In this document: one piece after another, positions 1-6,165 of the stretch
Layout: each line of letters begins with the position of its first letter
How positions within the stretch are numbered: the stretch's first letter is position 1
Origin: Prevotellaceae bacterium UBA7028
GTDB lineage: Bacteria; Bacteroidota; Bacteroidia; Bacteroidales; Bacteroidaceae
Direction of reading: 5' to 3'
Assembly (NCBI GenBank): GCA_002494215.1
Contig: DLBF01000070.1
Location: 441-6,615, forward strand
Length of the DNA: 6,175 bases
Made by a program: the position numbers and the translations under genes
The notes under the pieces: generated by a model
Told to the model about the DNA's origin: nothing
Databases searched by the model: none
What the model saw: the letters and a program-made list of their open reading frames with translations, nothing else

Positions 1-756
1 GAATTTGAGCAGATGGAGATGCAGTTCTTTATCAAGCCCGGAACAGAGTTGGATTGGTTTGCCAAATGGAAGGAGATACGTATGAAGTGGCATCAGAACC
101 TTGGCTTCGGTGCCGAGAACTATCGTTTCCACGATCACGATAAGCTGGCTCATTACGCCAACGCCGCAACTGATATTGAGTTCCACATGCCTTTCGGCTT
201 CAAGGAGGTGGAGGGTATCCACTCTCGTACCAACTTCGACTTGTCACAGCACGCCAAGTTCAGCGGTAAGAAGATTGAGTACTTTGATCCTGAAGCAAAC
301 GAGAGCTACACTCCGTATGTAATAGAGACTTCTATTGGCGTGGATCGTATGTTCCTCTCTATCATGTGCCACAGCTACGAGGAGCAGCAGCTGCCCGACG
401 GACAGACACGTACCGTTCTGCACCTGCCCGCAGCATTGGCTCCTGTAAAACTGGCTGTATTCCCCTTGACCAAGAAGGATGGTATGCCTGAGAAAGCTCA
501 GGAGATTATCAACGACCTTCGCTTCCACTTCAACTGCAAATACGAGGAGAAGGACCAGATTGGTAAGCGTTACCGCCGTATGGATGCCATTGGCTGTCCC
601 TACTGCGTAACTGTTGACCAGCAGACACTGGAGGACAACACCGTTACTCTGCGCGATCGCGACACAATGGAACAACACCGTGTTGCCATCAGCGACCTGC
701 GTAGCATCATAGAGGATAAGGTCAGCATAACAAGTCTGTTGAAGAAGTTGCTCTAA
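1..756 (+). CDS. glyS: Glycine--tRNA ligase, homodimeric class II type, C-terminal half (5' end outside window)
   Basis: Glycyl-tRNA synthetase charges tRNA-Gly with glycine in the cytoplasm, using ATP (EC 6.1.1.14). The frame is open from base 1, so the Met at 13 is internal. About 251 residues are present, roughly half of the ~510 usual for the alpha2 (eukaryote/Thermus-like) form. Visible are the late catalytic-domain segment FHDHDKLAHYANAATDIEF (around 130-190), class II motif 3 ETSIGVDRMFL (325-357) with its ATP-binding Arg, and an anticodon-binding domain from LAPVKLAVFPL (about 436) through DAIGCPYCVTVD (583-618) to the end. Leucines are mostly CTG or TTG, and none of the 19 in the Met-13-onward part is CTA. 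The stop TAA shares its last A with the ATG of the next gene, which suggests translational coupling. The family identity is very secure; only the N-terminal half and the promoter are missing. Confidence 0.97.
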   Translation, partial: EFEQMEMQFFIKPGTELDWFAKWKEIRMKWHQNLGFGAENYRFHDHDKLAHYANAATDIEFHMPFGFKEVEGIHSRTNFDLSQHAKFSGKKIEYFDPEANESYTPYVIETSIGVDRMFLSIMCHSYEEQQLPDGQTRTVLHLPAALAPVKLAVFPLTKKDGMPEKAQEIINDLRFHFNCKYEEKDQIGKRYRRMDAIGCPYCVTVDQQTLEDNTVTLRDRDTMEQHRVAISDLRSIIEDKVSITSLLKKLL

Positions 757-1457
757 TGAAAAAGATTCCGGTTTTTCTAGTTAATCTAGCAGGACTAGTC
801 GGGCTAGTATGGCTAGTTAGCCTAGTCTTCGTCTCTTGTTCTGAAGAGAGCACAGAGTGGGATCCCTATTACAGTTGGGAAAGTAGGAACGCTTTGTGGT
901 TCGAGAATGTTGCGGACTCTGCTCGTACAGCCATTGCTGCTGCCAAGGCTCAGTATGGCGACGAGTGGGAAGATCATTGTCAATGGCGAATGATAAAAAG
1001 CCTGCAACGCAGTGAGGATACCCATGGCCCCATTACCGACAGCATCATCTGCAAGATTGTTCCATCCGAGCCAGGTACGGTAAAGGGGACAAAACCTGCA
1101 AACTACACAGATTACGTGCAGCTACACTACAGAGCATGGCTCATGCCCTCAGAATACATCTCAGAGGACAATGTCACCAAGGAAGAGAAAATGGCTGTCT
1201 TCAGCCAAAGCTACTACGGTGACTTTAATCCTGCTACTGCTGTACCCGTAACCATGTCTGTTGCCAACCTGATTGAAGGATTCCAAACAGCTCTGCAGAA
1301 TATGGTAGAGGGTGATGAGTGGTACGTGTATATTCCTCAACAACTGGCATACGGTTCAGAGGAGTCAAGTGCCGTTCCCGCTTATAGTACCTTATTATAT
1401 TTAATAAAGCTGGTGGGCATCTACGAAACAGAAGATGATGTCCCCGACTGGAAATGA
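756..1457 (+). CDS. FKBP-type peptidyl-prolyl cis-trans isomerase, predicted lipoprotein
   Basis: A predicted 233-residue FKBP-fold prolyl isomerase, exported and lipid-anchored. Residues 1-27 are a lipoprotein signal peptide: MKK, a core of repeated Leu-Val-x triplets (8-25), then VFVS before the acceptor Cys28. The next residues, SEES, resemble the acidic export signal that sends Bacteroidota lipoproteins to the cell surface, so surface exposure is possible. A linker (about 30-105) leads to the FKBP domain: VQLHY 121-125, FSQS 149-152, LIEGF 172-176, MVEGDEWYVYIPQQLAYG 183-200 and VPAYSTLLYLIKL 207-219. Compared with human FKBP12, the active-site Asp37 position appears to be Ser150, Trp59 is Phe176 and Phe99 is Tyr, while Tyr82 is kept (Tyr199). 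Activity may therefore be weak or altered. The ATG overlaps the glyS stop by one base with no Shine-Dalgarno sequence, so expression probably follows glyS. The fold is secure; catalytic activity and localisation are inferred. Confidence 0.9.
   Translation: MKKIPVFLVNLAGLVGLVWLVSLVFVSCSEESTEWDPYYSWESRNALWFENVADSARTAIAAAKAQYGDEWEDHCQWRMIKSLQRSEDTHGPITDSIICKIVPSEPGTVKGTKPANYTDYVQLHYRAWLMPSEYISEDNVTKEEKMAVFSQSYYGDFNPATAVPVTMSVANLIEGFQTALQNMVEGDEWYVYIPQQLAYGSEESSAVPAYSTLLYLIKLVGIYETEDDVPDWK
777..830 (+). repeat. Six-unit 9-bp CTAGTnnnn tandem repeat inside the lipoprotein signal peptide
   Basis: CTAG starts at 777, 786, 795, 804, 813 and 822, always exactly 9 bp apart. The units are CTAGTTAAT, CTAGCAGGA, CTAGTCGGG, CTAGTATGG, CTAGTTAGC and CTAGTCTTC: the first four bases are invariant, the fifth is T in five of six, and the rest vary. 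The repeat is in frame and encodes Leu-Val-x six times (Ala for Val in the second unit), forming the hydrophobic core of the signal peptide. Elsewhere in the window I find only two other CTAG sites (near 5607 and 5955). Because the unit is three codons, gain or loss of a unit would change signal-peptide length without shifting the frame. Whether this is a tandem duplication decayed at variable positions, or a DNA-level constraint, cannot be told from one sequence. Confidence 0.85.
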
Positions 1458-1469
1458 TTATGTAATCAT
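1454..1469. repeat. Short palindrome over the FKBP lipoprotein stop codon
   Basis: The sequence reads ATGATTA, TG, TAATCAT: two perfectly complementary 7-base arms around two bases, with the TGA stop inside the left arm. It lies 15 bp before the larger terminator hairpin. It could be a weak secondary structure or a protein-binding site, or simply chance in AT-rich DNA. No function is assigned. Confidence 0.35.
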
Positions 1470-1474
1470 ACATT

Positions 1475-1518
1475 AAAAAATATCGGAGGTGGATTCAACA
1501 ATCCACCTCCGTATTGTT
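1475..1518. terminator. Bidirectional rho-independent terminator between convergent genes
   Basis: A perfect 12-bp stem (1484-1495 CGGAGGTGGATT paired with 1500-1511) closes on a four-base CAAC loop. It sits in the 60-bp gap between two genes that point at each other. Read on the minus strand, the stem is followed by ATATTTTTTAATG, a good U tract, so it should end the nitroreductase transcript efficiently. Read on the plus strand, it is followed by TATTGTTTAA, a weaker U tract, so it probably also serves the glyS-FKBP transcript. The GC-rich stem stands out from the AT-rich flanks. Efficiency in each direction is inferred. Confidence 0.85.
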
Positions 1519-2030
1519 TAACGGCGAACGACAATCTCCGCCAAATCTTTACGTTTCTTCTCAGTCGGTTGCATTCCCGCAGCAGCCTTTCCTATCGGAA
1601 TAAGCACAACAGGTTCCTCCGTCTCAGGAAGCCCCAGTAGCTTATGGCAAAGCTGAGCGTTGAAATTGCATACCCAACAGGAGCCCAATCCCTGCTCAGC
1701 AGCAGCCAGACAGATATGCTCGGCTGCAATGGCAATATCTATATCGCCATGACGCTTCCCATCACTTCTCACCCACTCTACATCATGCTGAACGGTCAGC
1801 AGGATATACAAGGGTGCCTGGCTCAGCCAGTCGCGTTTGTAGCACTGCTGCAACAGCTCTCTGTCCTGCTGCGAGGTCATCACATAGAACTTCCAGGGTT
1901 GCAGGTTCACTGCCGAAGGAGCCAGACGGGCACATTCCAATATATACTGCAACTGTTCCTCCGTTACAGGCTCACCTGAATAGGAACGAACGGAATACCG
2001 TTGGGCGGATAAGGTTTTAAAATCCATCAT
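1518..2030 (-). CDS. Small nitroreductase-family FMN oxidoreductase
   Basis: A 170-residue single-domain member of the nitroreductase superfamily, whose members are normally FMN-binding homodimers that pass electrons from NAD(P)H to various acceptors. The signature is intact: RYSVRSY (11-17) is the N-terminal FMN-phosphate motif, PSAVNLQPWKF (38-48) the second flavin-contacting segment, GLGSCWVCNFN (114-124) the central glycine-rich segment, and PIGKAAAGMQPTEKKRKDLAEIV (145-167) the usual C-terminal end with basic flavin-phosphate contacts. It has no signal peptide, so it is cytoplasmic. Two Met codons are adjacent (2030 and 2027). The second fits the family N-terminus (MDFxxL) equally well, and no Shine-Dalgarno sequence decides. 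It is probably the last gene of the three-gene minus-strand unit and ends 7 bp from the terminator stem. The physiological substrate cannot be predicted. Confidence 0.93.
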   Translation of the reverse strand: MMDFKTLSAQRYSVRSYSGEPVTEEQLQYILECARLAPSAVNLQPWKFYVMTSQQDRELLQQCYKRDWLSQAPLYILLTVQHDVEWVRSDGKRHGDIDIAIAAEHICLAAAEQGLGSCWVCNFNAQLCHKLLGLPETEEPVVLIPIGKAAAGMQPTEKKRKDLAEIVVRR

Positions 2031-2036
2031 TCACTT

Positions 2037-2102
2037 TAACTTTTATCTTTATCTTAACTTTTAATTCTTATCTCATTTTTATCTTTTCTCTTATAACTTT
2101 TA
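2037..2102 (-). repeat. Degenerate short-repeat spacer between kinase and nitroreductase genes
   Basis: The 69-bp gap is almost pure purine plus T on the coding (minus) strand. TAACTTTTA (plus-strand reading) occurs three times, at 2037-2045, 2055-2063 and 2094-2102, with TTTATC/ATCTT units between them; the third copy includes the kinase stop codon. No TAnnTTTG promoter element is visible here, so the nitroreductase is probably read from upstream. The pattern resembles the low-complexity A/G-rich spacers I associate with Prevotella and Bacteroides genomes; that resemblance is from memory, not a search. No protein or RNA function is evident. Confidence 0.55.
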
Positions 2103-3203
2103 TCTCTTCTCCTTTATCTTACCGATAAAGTCCTTCATCTCTGCCTCGTGCGCCTCTATGCTGAGCAACAGATGCAGCTGGTTATTAGAGCGGACGAAGT
2201 TATGCTCTGGATATTGGCACTTCCAGTATTTGTCGCCACTGAGGTAATCCCACAAGAAACGCACGCACTGCATATAGGGGAATAGCTTCACGGCATAAGG
2301 CAAGTTCTCTATCTCCACACGGGTCAGGAATGAAGAAGCACTGCTCAGATAGCCTTCTGTGAAGGCCTTGAATATCTCTATATTAAACTGAACCTTATCC
2401 ATATCAGGACAATCCTCAGCAACCACATTGGCACCGGTACGCAGGAAGTCACCGTAATCAGAGAAGATGAAGTTGGGCATTACGGTATCCAAGTCGATGA
2501 CGCAGAGCACATTGTCGTTCTTGTCGAACATCATATTGTTAACCTTGGTATCGCAGTGACATACACGCTTGGGCAGGATACCTTCGCGTCCCATACGCTC
2601 AGCTTTGCACATCTCTTCGGCACGGGCATCAATCTGACGCAATACCTCCTGCACCTGTGGTTCGCTGACACGACCCACGGGATCTGCCTTCACTACCTCG
2701 CGTAACTGCTGCAGGCGGAACTCCATATTATGGAAATCCTTGATCGTCTCGCCCAACTGAACGGGGATGTCAGCCAGCATAGCCTGGAAGTTACCGAAGG
2801 CCTTACCAGCGGCACGACTACTCTCGGGATTCACAGCCTGCTTGGTGATGGCATCAGGTATGAAGATCATGATACGCCAGTACTTACCGTCAACCAGCGC
2901 ATATAACTTCTTGCTGTCGTCCTTCAGCGGAATAAAAGTCAGCACCTTGCGGTCGATATCCTTCTCACCCTTCTGCTCCAGCTTCTTACGTATATGACTG
3001 GTTACGGCATCAATATTGCGCATCACCATGTCCACATCGGGGAAAACCACATGGTTAACACGCTGCAGCACATAATCAGGCTGATCGGCTTCTGCTGTCA
3101 GTACCTTATAGGTATCATTGATTAAACCCTCGCCTAAAGGCTTTATCTCACTCACTGTGCCACGAATGGCAAATTTCTCGATAATGTTTCTTAATTCGTT
3201 CAT
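2100..3203 (-). CDS. NahK-like sugar kinase, aminoglycoside phosphotransferase (APH) fold
   Basis: A 367-residue cytoplasmic phosphotransferase of the APH/choline-kinase fold, most like N-acetylhexosamine 1-kinase (NahK), which makes GlcNAc- or GalNAc-1-phosphate from ATP. Visible motifs are a nucleotide-loop-like GEGLINDTYKV (24-34), then YVLQRVN (44-50), whose Arg48 occupies the region of the usual ATP-anchoring Lys. The catalytic loop HCDTKVNN (216-223) fits HxDxxxxN with Asp218 as base and Asn223 as metal ligand, and IDLDTV (236-241) supplies the metal-binding Asp. FSDYGDFLRTGAN (247-259) and FLWDYLSGDKYWKC (316-329) also match my recollection of the NahK group. The length fits NahK (~360). 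Relatives in Bacteroidota are sometimes labelled mucin desulfatase, which these kinase motifs do not support. The gene starts 17 nt after the MG2-protein stop without a Shine-Dalgarno sequence, indicating cotranscription. The substrate is unproven; another sugar or alcohol is possible. Confidence 0.85.
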   Translation of the reverse strand: MNELRNIIEKFAIRGTVSEIKPLGEGLINDTYKVLTAEADQPDYVLQRVNHVVFPDVDMVMRNIDAVTSHIRKKLEQKGEKDIDRKVLTFIPLKDDSKKLYALVDGKYWRIMIFIPDAITKQAVNPESSRAAGKAFGNFQAMLADIPVQLGETIKDFHNMEFRLQQLREVVKADPVGRVSEPQVQEVLRQIDARAEEMCKAERMGREGILPKRVCHCDTKVNNMMFDKNDNVLCVIDLDTVMPNFIFSDYGDFLRTGANVVAEDCPDMDKVQFNIEIFKAFTEGYLSSASSFLTRVEIENLPYAVKLFPYMQCVRFLWDYLSGDKYWKCQYPEHNFVRSNNQLHLLLSIEAHEAEMKDFIGKIKEKR

Positions 3204-3220
3204 AATATCATGGTTTAGGA

Positions 3221-6028
3221 TTATCTGTCTTCAGGCATACTCTTGCCTGTATAAAGTGTTCCATCTGAGCCCATTCCTTCTGCGCTTATCGCTATCTGGG
3301 TTTGTTTGCTGTTGTTATAGAATCGGACCTTAGCTGTTCCTGATTCATCCAGCTTCAGGTTGGGATTCCAGTACAGCGTTCTTCTGTAGTCCTTTGTCTC
3401 GGGGAGAGGCTTATTGCTATAATCGGGATGATAGAAATCGTCTGGTGCCGAGAATCCGGGCAGGACGAAGATGCGGTCACGTCTAACAGTACGCTTTGCT
3501 TCATTAGGGAAGGTACGTAGGTCGATTGTAACCTCTGGTTGGTTACTTGCCTCGAAATGTTTGTCTCCCTCGCGGCGCGGACTATAGTCGGTATAGATAT
3601 ACACCTTATCCAAATTGGTGAATTTGTTAAATTTCTCCTGTTCCTCGGGAGTCATCTGGAAGCTATGCCAAGTGGGTACGCTTGGAGCGCCGGTTTCCCT
3701 CTTCTTCTTCTCAGATTCCGACAACTCAGATAATTGAATAGTGTTCAGACGAGTTCTTAAATCATACTGGCGATCCGTATTCATATCACCGATATAGGCT
3801 CTGGCCACATCAGCGGTGAAACGACTCTGTCCGACAAAATAGCCCGTACAGAGTCCTGCATCAATAGCCTCATTAAGGGCAGTGTAAGCATCTACCACGA
3901 AGGCAGGTTTGCTGGGGTCGAACTTCCTTAGCATATTGCGTTTGGCTCCAACCGTAACCTCGTGCAGGGTTCGTGCCCCATCCAACAACCAGTCTTCATC
4001 CAGAACACTTCCCTTGGGTGCCTCGGCCAAATGCTCTTGATACCAATCGTAGGGTTTTACAAATCTGGGATAGATATTATGCACACGCACATAGAACTCA
4101 GGATAGTTGATATCGCCATATCTGGTAGTTCCTGATTCAATCCACACATGCTTGTTGTCTTTCCACTTCGTTGTATCCGAGGCGGACAATTCCATAACAC
4201 AGCCATCGTAGAAGCGAGGGGTTTGAATGCTGAACTGCCCGTTCTTTGTCTCAACCTCACCCACTACATCGTCAACTCCGTTCTCTATCTTCTTCTTGAA
4301 ACTGGCATGCACCAGCATCTCTCTCTTCAGGTTTCCTTCTTTTTTATTAAACCGTTCGCGTGCATCGTGCAGGGTCTTTATCTCCTTGTTTTCACGGTCA
4401 TCAACGGTCTCATTTGTTACAATTTCACCCTCCTGAAGCAATTTCTCCTCCTCCTGGTTACCTAACTTCTCGGCTGACTCAGAAAACAAATCTTCTGCCG
4501 TCTGCGCCTGGAACTTGTTGACCTCTCCTGTCATCAACGGGGTCTGTTCCGGCATGTGGTTCAGCACAAAAGCACCAGGCGTAGCCATCGTGTGCCAGTC
4601 ATACCTGCGCCAGCCCTGAATCATTAGCAACAGATCCAGTGCACGCTGATGCTCGTTATCGTTTTTCTCAAAGAAATATTCAGGCTGTTCTACGAACCCG
4701 CGAATCTGGCTGCTCAGCAACATCTCCGTAAGGATGTTACCCGAGTCATAGATATACTCCGTACGTGCAGCATCACGCACGGCAATGCTGACATGCCCGT
4801 TGGGCATATCGGTTTTCACCTGCAGATCGATAGGATCAAAGGGCTCGATAGGTACATCAGCAAAACCACTGAAGGTAATGTTCCGGGGTTTAAGGTCGTC
4901 CTTGCGAACAAAGAAAAGACGGTCGGCATAAATCCTTCCTTGTTCATTGAAGACTGTCACCTGGCATACACCCGTTTTGAGTTTGTCGGGTGCAAGGATG
5001 GCCGTCAATTGCTGCCCAGTTCCCAGTTCCTGGAAGTCCAGCAACAGTCCCTGATTCATAACCGTCATACCCAAAGGCTCGTTAGCCGCTGTACCGCTCT
5101 GAGCCAGATTAACCTTCACCTCACCGTTCTCCTGCGTTACCATGATGGCACAACCATCATCCTCTACCTTGGGCAAATCCTGTTTACCCATCTTCAGGCT
5201 CCACGTGAACTCAGACTTATATTTCTCTCCACTCGCGGGGATAAACTCTATGCTACCCCTTCCGCGCTTCTCCGTCTTAGCCTCTGCCACAATGTTGCCT
5301 TTCGAATCCTTAACGGTCAACTTACCTTCTATGTGCATGCCGTCATCATCGTTGGCTTCAAAGGCAACGCGGTTCTTGACGCCTGCTACCAGATGACCGC
5401 CCTCTGGGTAGAAGTGAACGACTGCCTTTGGCAATTCTCCCTCGGCCTTGAATACGCGGCGCAGGGGGCGCAAAGTCATAAAATGCTCATAGTCGCCAGG
5501 AGTCTTAGGCTTGTCATACACAGGGAACACCTTGCTATAAAGCTTCTCGTAATCCCTGTAGTAGTCCTTGGCCATCTTTTTATTATAGAACCACTTCTCG
5601 GCATAGCTAGTATGCGGATGTTCCGTCTCGCCCCAGTTGAGCTGCCATCGCGTATAGGCACGCAACTCATAGTATCCGCCGTACAGGGTATCTTCCAATG
5701 CGAAGTCACCATGTGCCTCTCCCTTGTCCAGTTCCAGCAACTGACGCTGTACCAGATAGCCATCCTGATTCAGCAGTTCCACATAGAGCACCTTGCTCAC
5801 CCTGCTGGGCAAACCGTCGCTCCTGCGCACGTACGCCTTATAATATATAGTATCACCCAGGAAGTAACACGTATTGTCGGTATGAATGAAAATCTGTTCC
5901 TGCGGGATGTTCTTGCCGAATTTCTGCAAACGGTCGGCCCACCCATCCAGGGTGCTAGGAACATTAGCCTGAGCCATCAGACTCAGGGGAAAAAGGAGAA
6001 AAGCGATAAAAGAAAGTAATTTACCCAT
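3221..6028 (-). CDS. Secreted MG2/plug-like multidomain envelope protein, function unknown
   Basis: A 935-residue exported protein of the Bacteroidota family annotated variously as MG2-domain, TonB-receptor-plug-like or hypothetical. Residues 1-19 form a signal peptide (MGKLLSFIAFLLFPLSLMA, then QAN) with no lipobox. Next come an alpha-2-macroglobulin MG2-like domain (about 43-127; QIFIHTDNTCYFLGDTIYYKAYV is its hallmark), a beta domain from HFYPEGGHLVAGVKNRVAF (205-223), a third ending in ADRLFFV (368-374), and a fourth (about 386-475) ending GWRRYDW. A charged stretch (about 505-570) separates GEVNK from LVHASF. LHEVTVGAKR (688-697) and GYFVGQSRFTADVARAYIGDM (729-749) resemble the plug-domain region. 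The C-terminus (RRTLYWNPNLKLDESGTAKVRFYNN, 882-906) is a macroglobulin-like strand pattern. No C-terminal barrel or sorting domain follows, so it is probably periplasmic or peripheral to the outer membrane. It heads the unit with the kinase. The family assignment is firm; the role is unknown. Confidence 0.87.
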   Translation of the reverse strand: MGKLLSFIAFLLFPLSLMAQANVPSTLDGWADRLQKFGKNIPQEQIFIHTDNTCYFLGDTIYYKAYVRRSDGLPSRVSKVLYVELLNQDGYLVQRQLLELDKGEAHGDFALEDTLYGGYYELRAYTRWQLNWGETEHPHTSYAEKWFYNKKMAKDYYRDYEKLYSKVFPVYDKPKTPGDYEHFMTLRPLRRVFKAEGELPKAVVHFYPEGGHLVAGVKNRVAFEANDDDGMHIEGKLTVKDSKGNIVAEAKTEKRGRGSIEFIPASGEKYKSEFTWSLKMGKQDLPKVEDDGCAIMVTQENGEVKVNLAQSGTAANEPLGMTVMNQGLLLDFQELGTGQQLTAILAPDKLKTGVCQVTVFNEQGRIYADRLFFVRKDDLKPRNITFSGFADVPIEPFDPIDLQVKTDMPNGHVSIAVRDAARTEYIYDSGNILTEMLLSSQIRGFVEQPEYFFEKNDNEHQRALDLLLMIQGWRRYDWHTMATPGAFVLNHMPEQTPLMTGEVNKFQAQTAEDLFSESAEKLGNQEEEKLLQEGEIVTNETVDDRENKEIKTLHDARERFNKKEGNLKREMLVHASFKKKIENGVDDVVGEVETKNGQFSIQTPRFYDGCVMELSASDTTKWKDNKHVWIESGTTRYGDINYPEFYVRVHNIYPRFVKPYDWYQEHLAEAPKGSVLDEDWLLDGARTLHEVTVGAKRNMLRKFDPSKPAFVVDAYTALNEAIDAGLCTGYFVGQSRFTADVARAYIGDMNTDRQYDLRTRLNTIQLSELSESEKKKRETGAPSVPTWHSFQMTPEEQEKFNKFTNLDKVYIYTDYSPRREGDKHFEASNQPEVTIDLRTFPNEAKRTVRRDRIFVLPGFSAPDDFYHPDYSNKPLPETKDYRRTLYWNPNLKLDESGTAKVRFYNNSKQTQIAISAEGMGSDGTLYTGKSMPEDR

Positions 6029-6061
6029 ATTTGTGTGAGTTCATATTGTTGTTAGCGTAGG

Positions 6062-6069
6062 CAAAGATA
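6062..6069 (-). promoter_or_regulatory. Bacteroidota -7 promoter element for the MG2-kinase-nitroreductase unit
   Basis: On the minus strand the sequence reads TATCTTTG, an exact match to the Bacteroidota sigma-ABfr consensus TAnnTTTG, 33 nt before the ATG at 6028. This would give a leader of about 25-30 nt. No convincing -33 TTTG lies 17-23 nt further upstream, which is common for such promoters. The leader has no Shine-Dalgarno sequence and is AC-rich just before the start. It is the only good match seen ahead of the three minus-strand genes, so it probably drives all of them. Confidence 0.6.
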
Positions 6070-6091
6070 AGGCTTTTTTCCTTACATTCCC

Positions 6092-6122
6092 TTGTATAAC
6101 CCGTTTTTTTACGTTAAATTTG
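6092..6122 (+). promoter_or_regulatory. Divergent Bacteroidota promoter reading off the right edge
   Basis: On the plus strand TTG (6092-6094) lies 20 nt before TAAATTTG (6115-6122), matching the -33 and -7 elements of the TTTG-N19-21-TAnnTTTG Bacteroidota promoter. It faces away from the MG2-protein promoter, whose -7 element is at 6062-6069. Downstream, ATG codons at 6133, 6154 (same frame, MNYEGCD...) and 6161 (MKAAI...) stay open to the window end, but only 5-14 codons are visible, so no gene is called. The TTATGAAT repeats here may instead be spacer sequence. Confidence 0.45.
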
Positions 6123-6130
6123 CGAAATTA

Positions 6131-6165
6131 TTATGAATGCTGAAACAGCAATTATGAATTATGAA
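6131..6165 (+). repeat. TTATGAAT direct repeats at the right edge
   Basis: TTATGAAT occurs at 6131-6138 and 6152-6159, and TTATGAA follows at 6159-6165 with a one-base overlap. Between the first two copies lies a small inverted repeat, TGCTG-AAA-CAGCA (6138-6150). This looks like degenerate AT-rich intergenic repeat DNA. Alternatively, part of it is the leader and first codons of a divergent gene. Confidence 0.45.

Noticed and set aside
244..678. A 144-codon minus-strand open frame within glyS
   Set aside because: It is fully contained in glyS, whose anticodon-binding domain is clearly coding. The predicted protein has no recognisable motif.
777..830. The CTAG array considered as a CRISPR-like array or regulator operator cluster
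   Set aside because: The units are only 9 bp with no constant spacer, and the array lies in frame inside a signal peptide. It fits a coding tandem repeat better than a CRISPR array. An operator role downstream of the start codon cannot be excluded but has no support.
1644..1979. A plus-strand open frame opposite the nitroreductase
   Set aside because: It overlaps the conserved FMN motifs encoded on the minus strand and has no family resemblance of its own.
2100..3203. Annotating the kinase as a mucin desulfatase or an antibiotic-resistance phosphotransferase
   Set aside because: There is no sulfatase signature (C/S-x-P-S-R). The sequence matches sugar-kinase relatives of the APH fold rather than known aminoglycoside-modifying enzymes, so a resistance or desulfatase call would overreach.
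4649..6019. A 456-codon open frame on the plus strand, antisense to the MG2/plug-like gene
   Set aside because: It lies wholly inside a well-supported minus-strand gene with clear family motifs. Its translation shows no recognisable domain, and no promoter or coding signature supports it. Long antisense frames are common opposite G+C-moderate genes.
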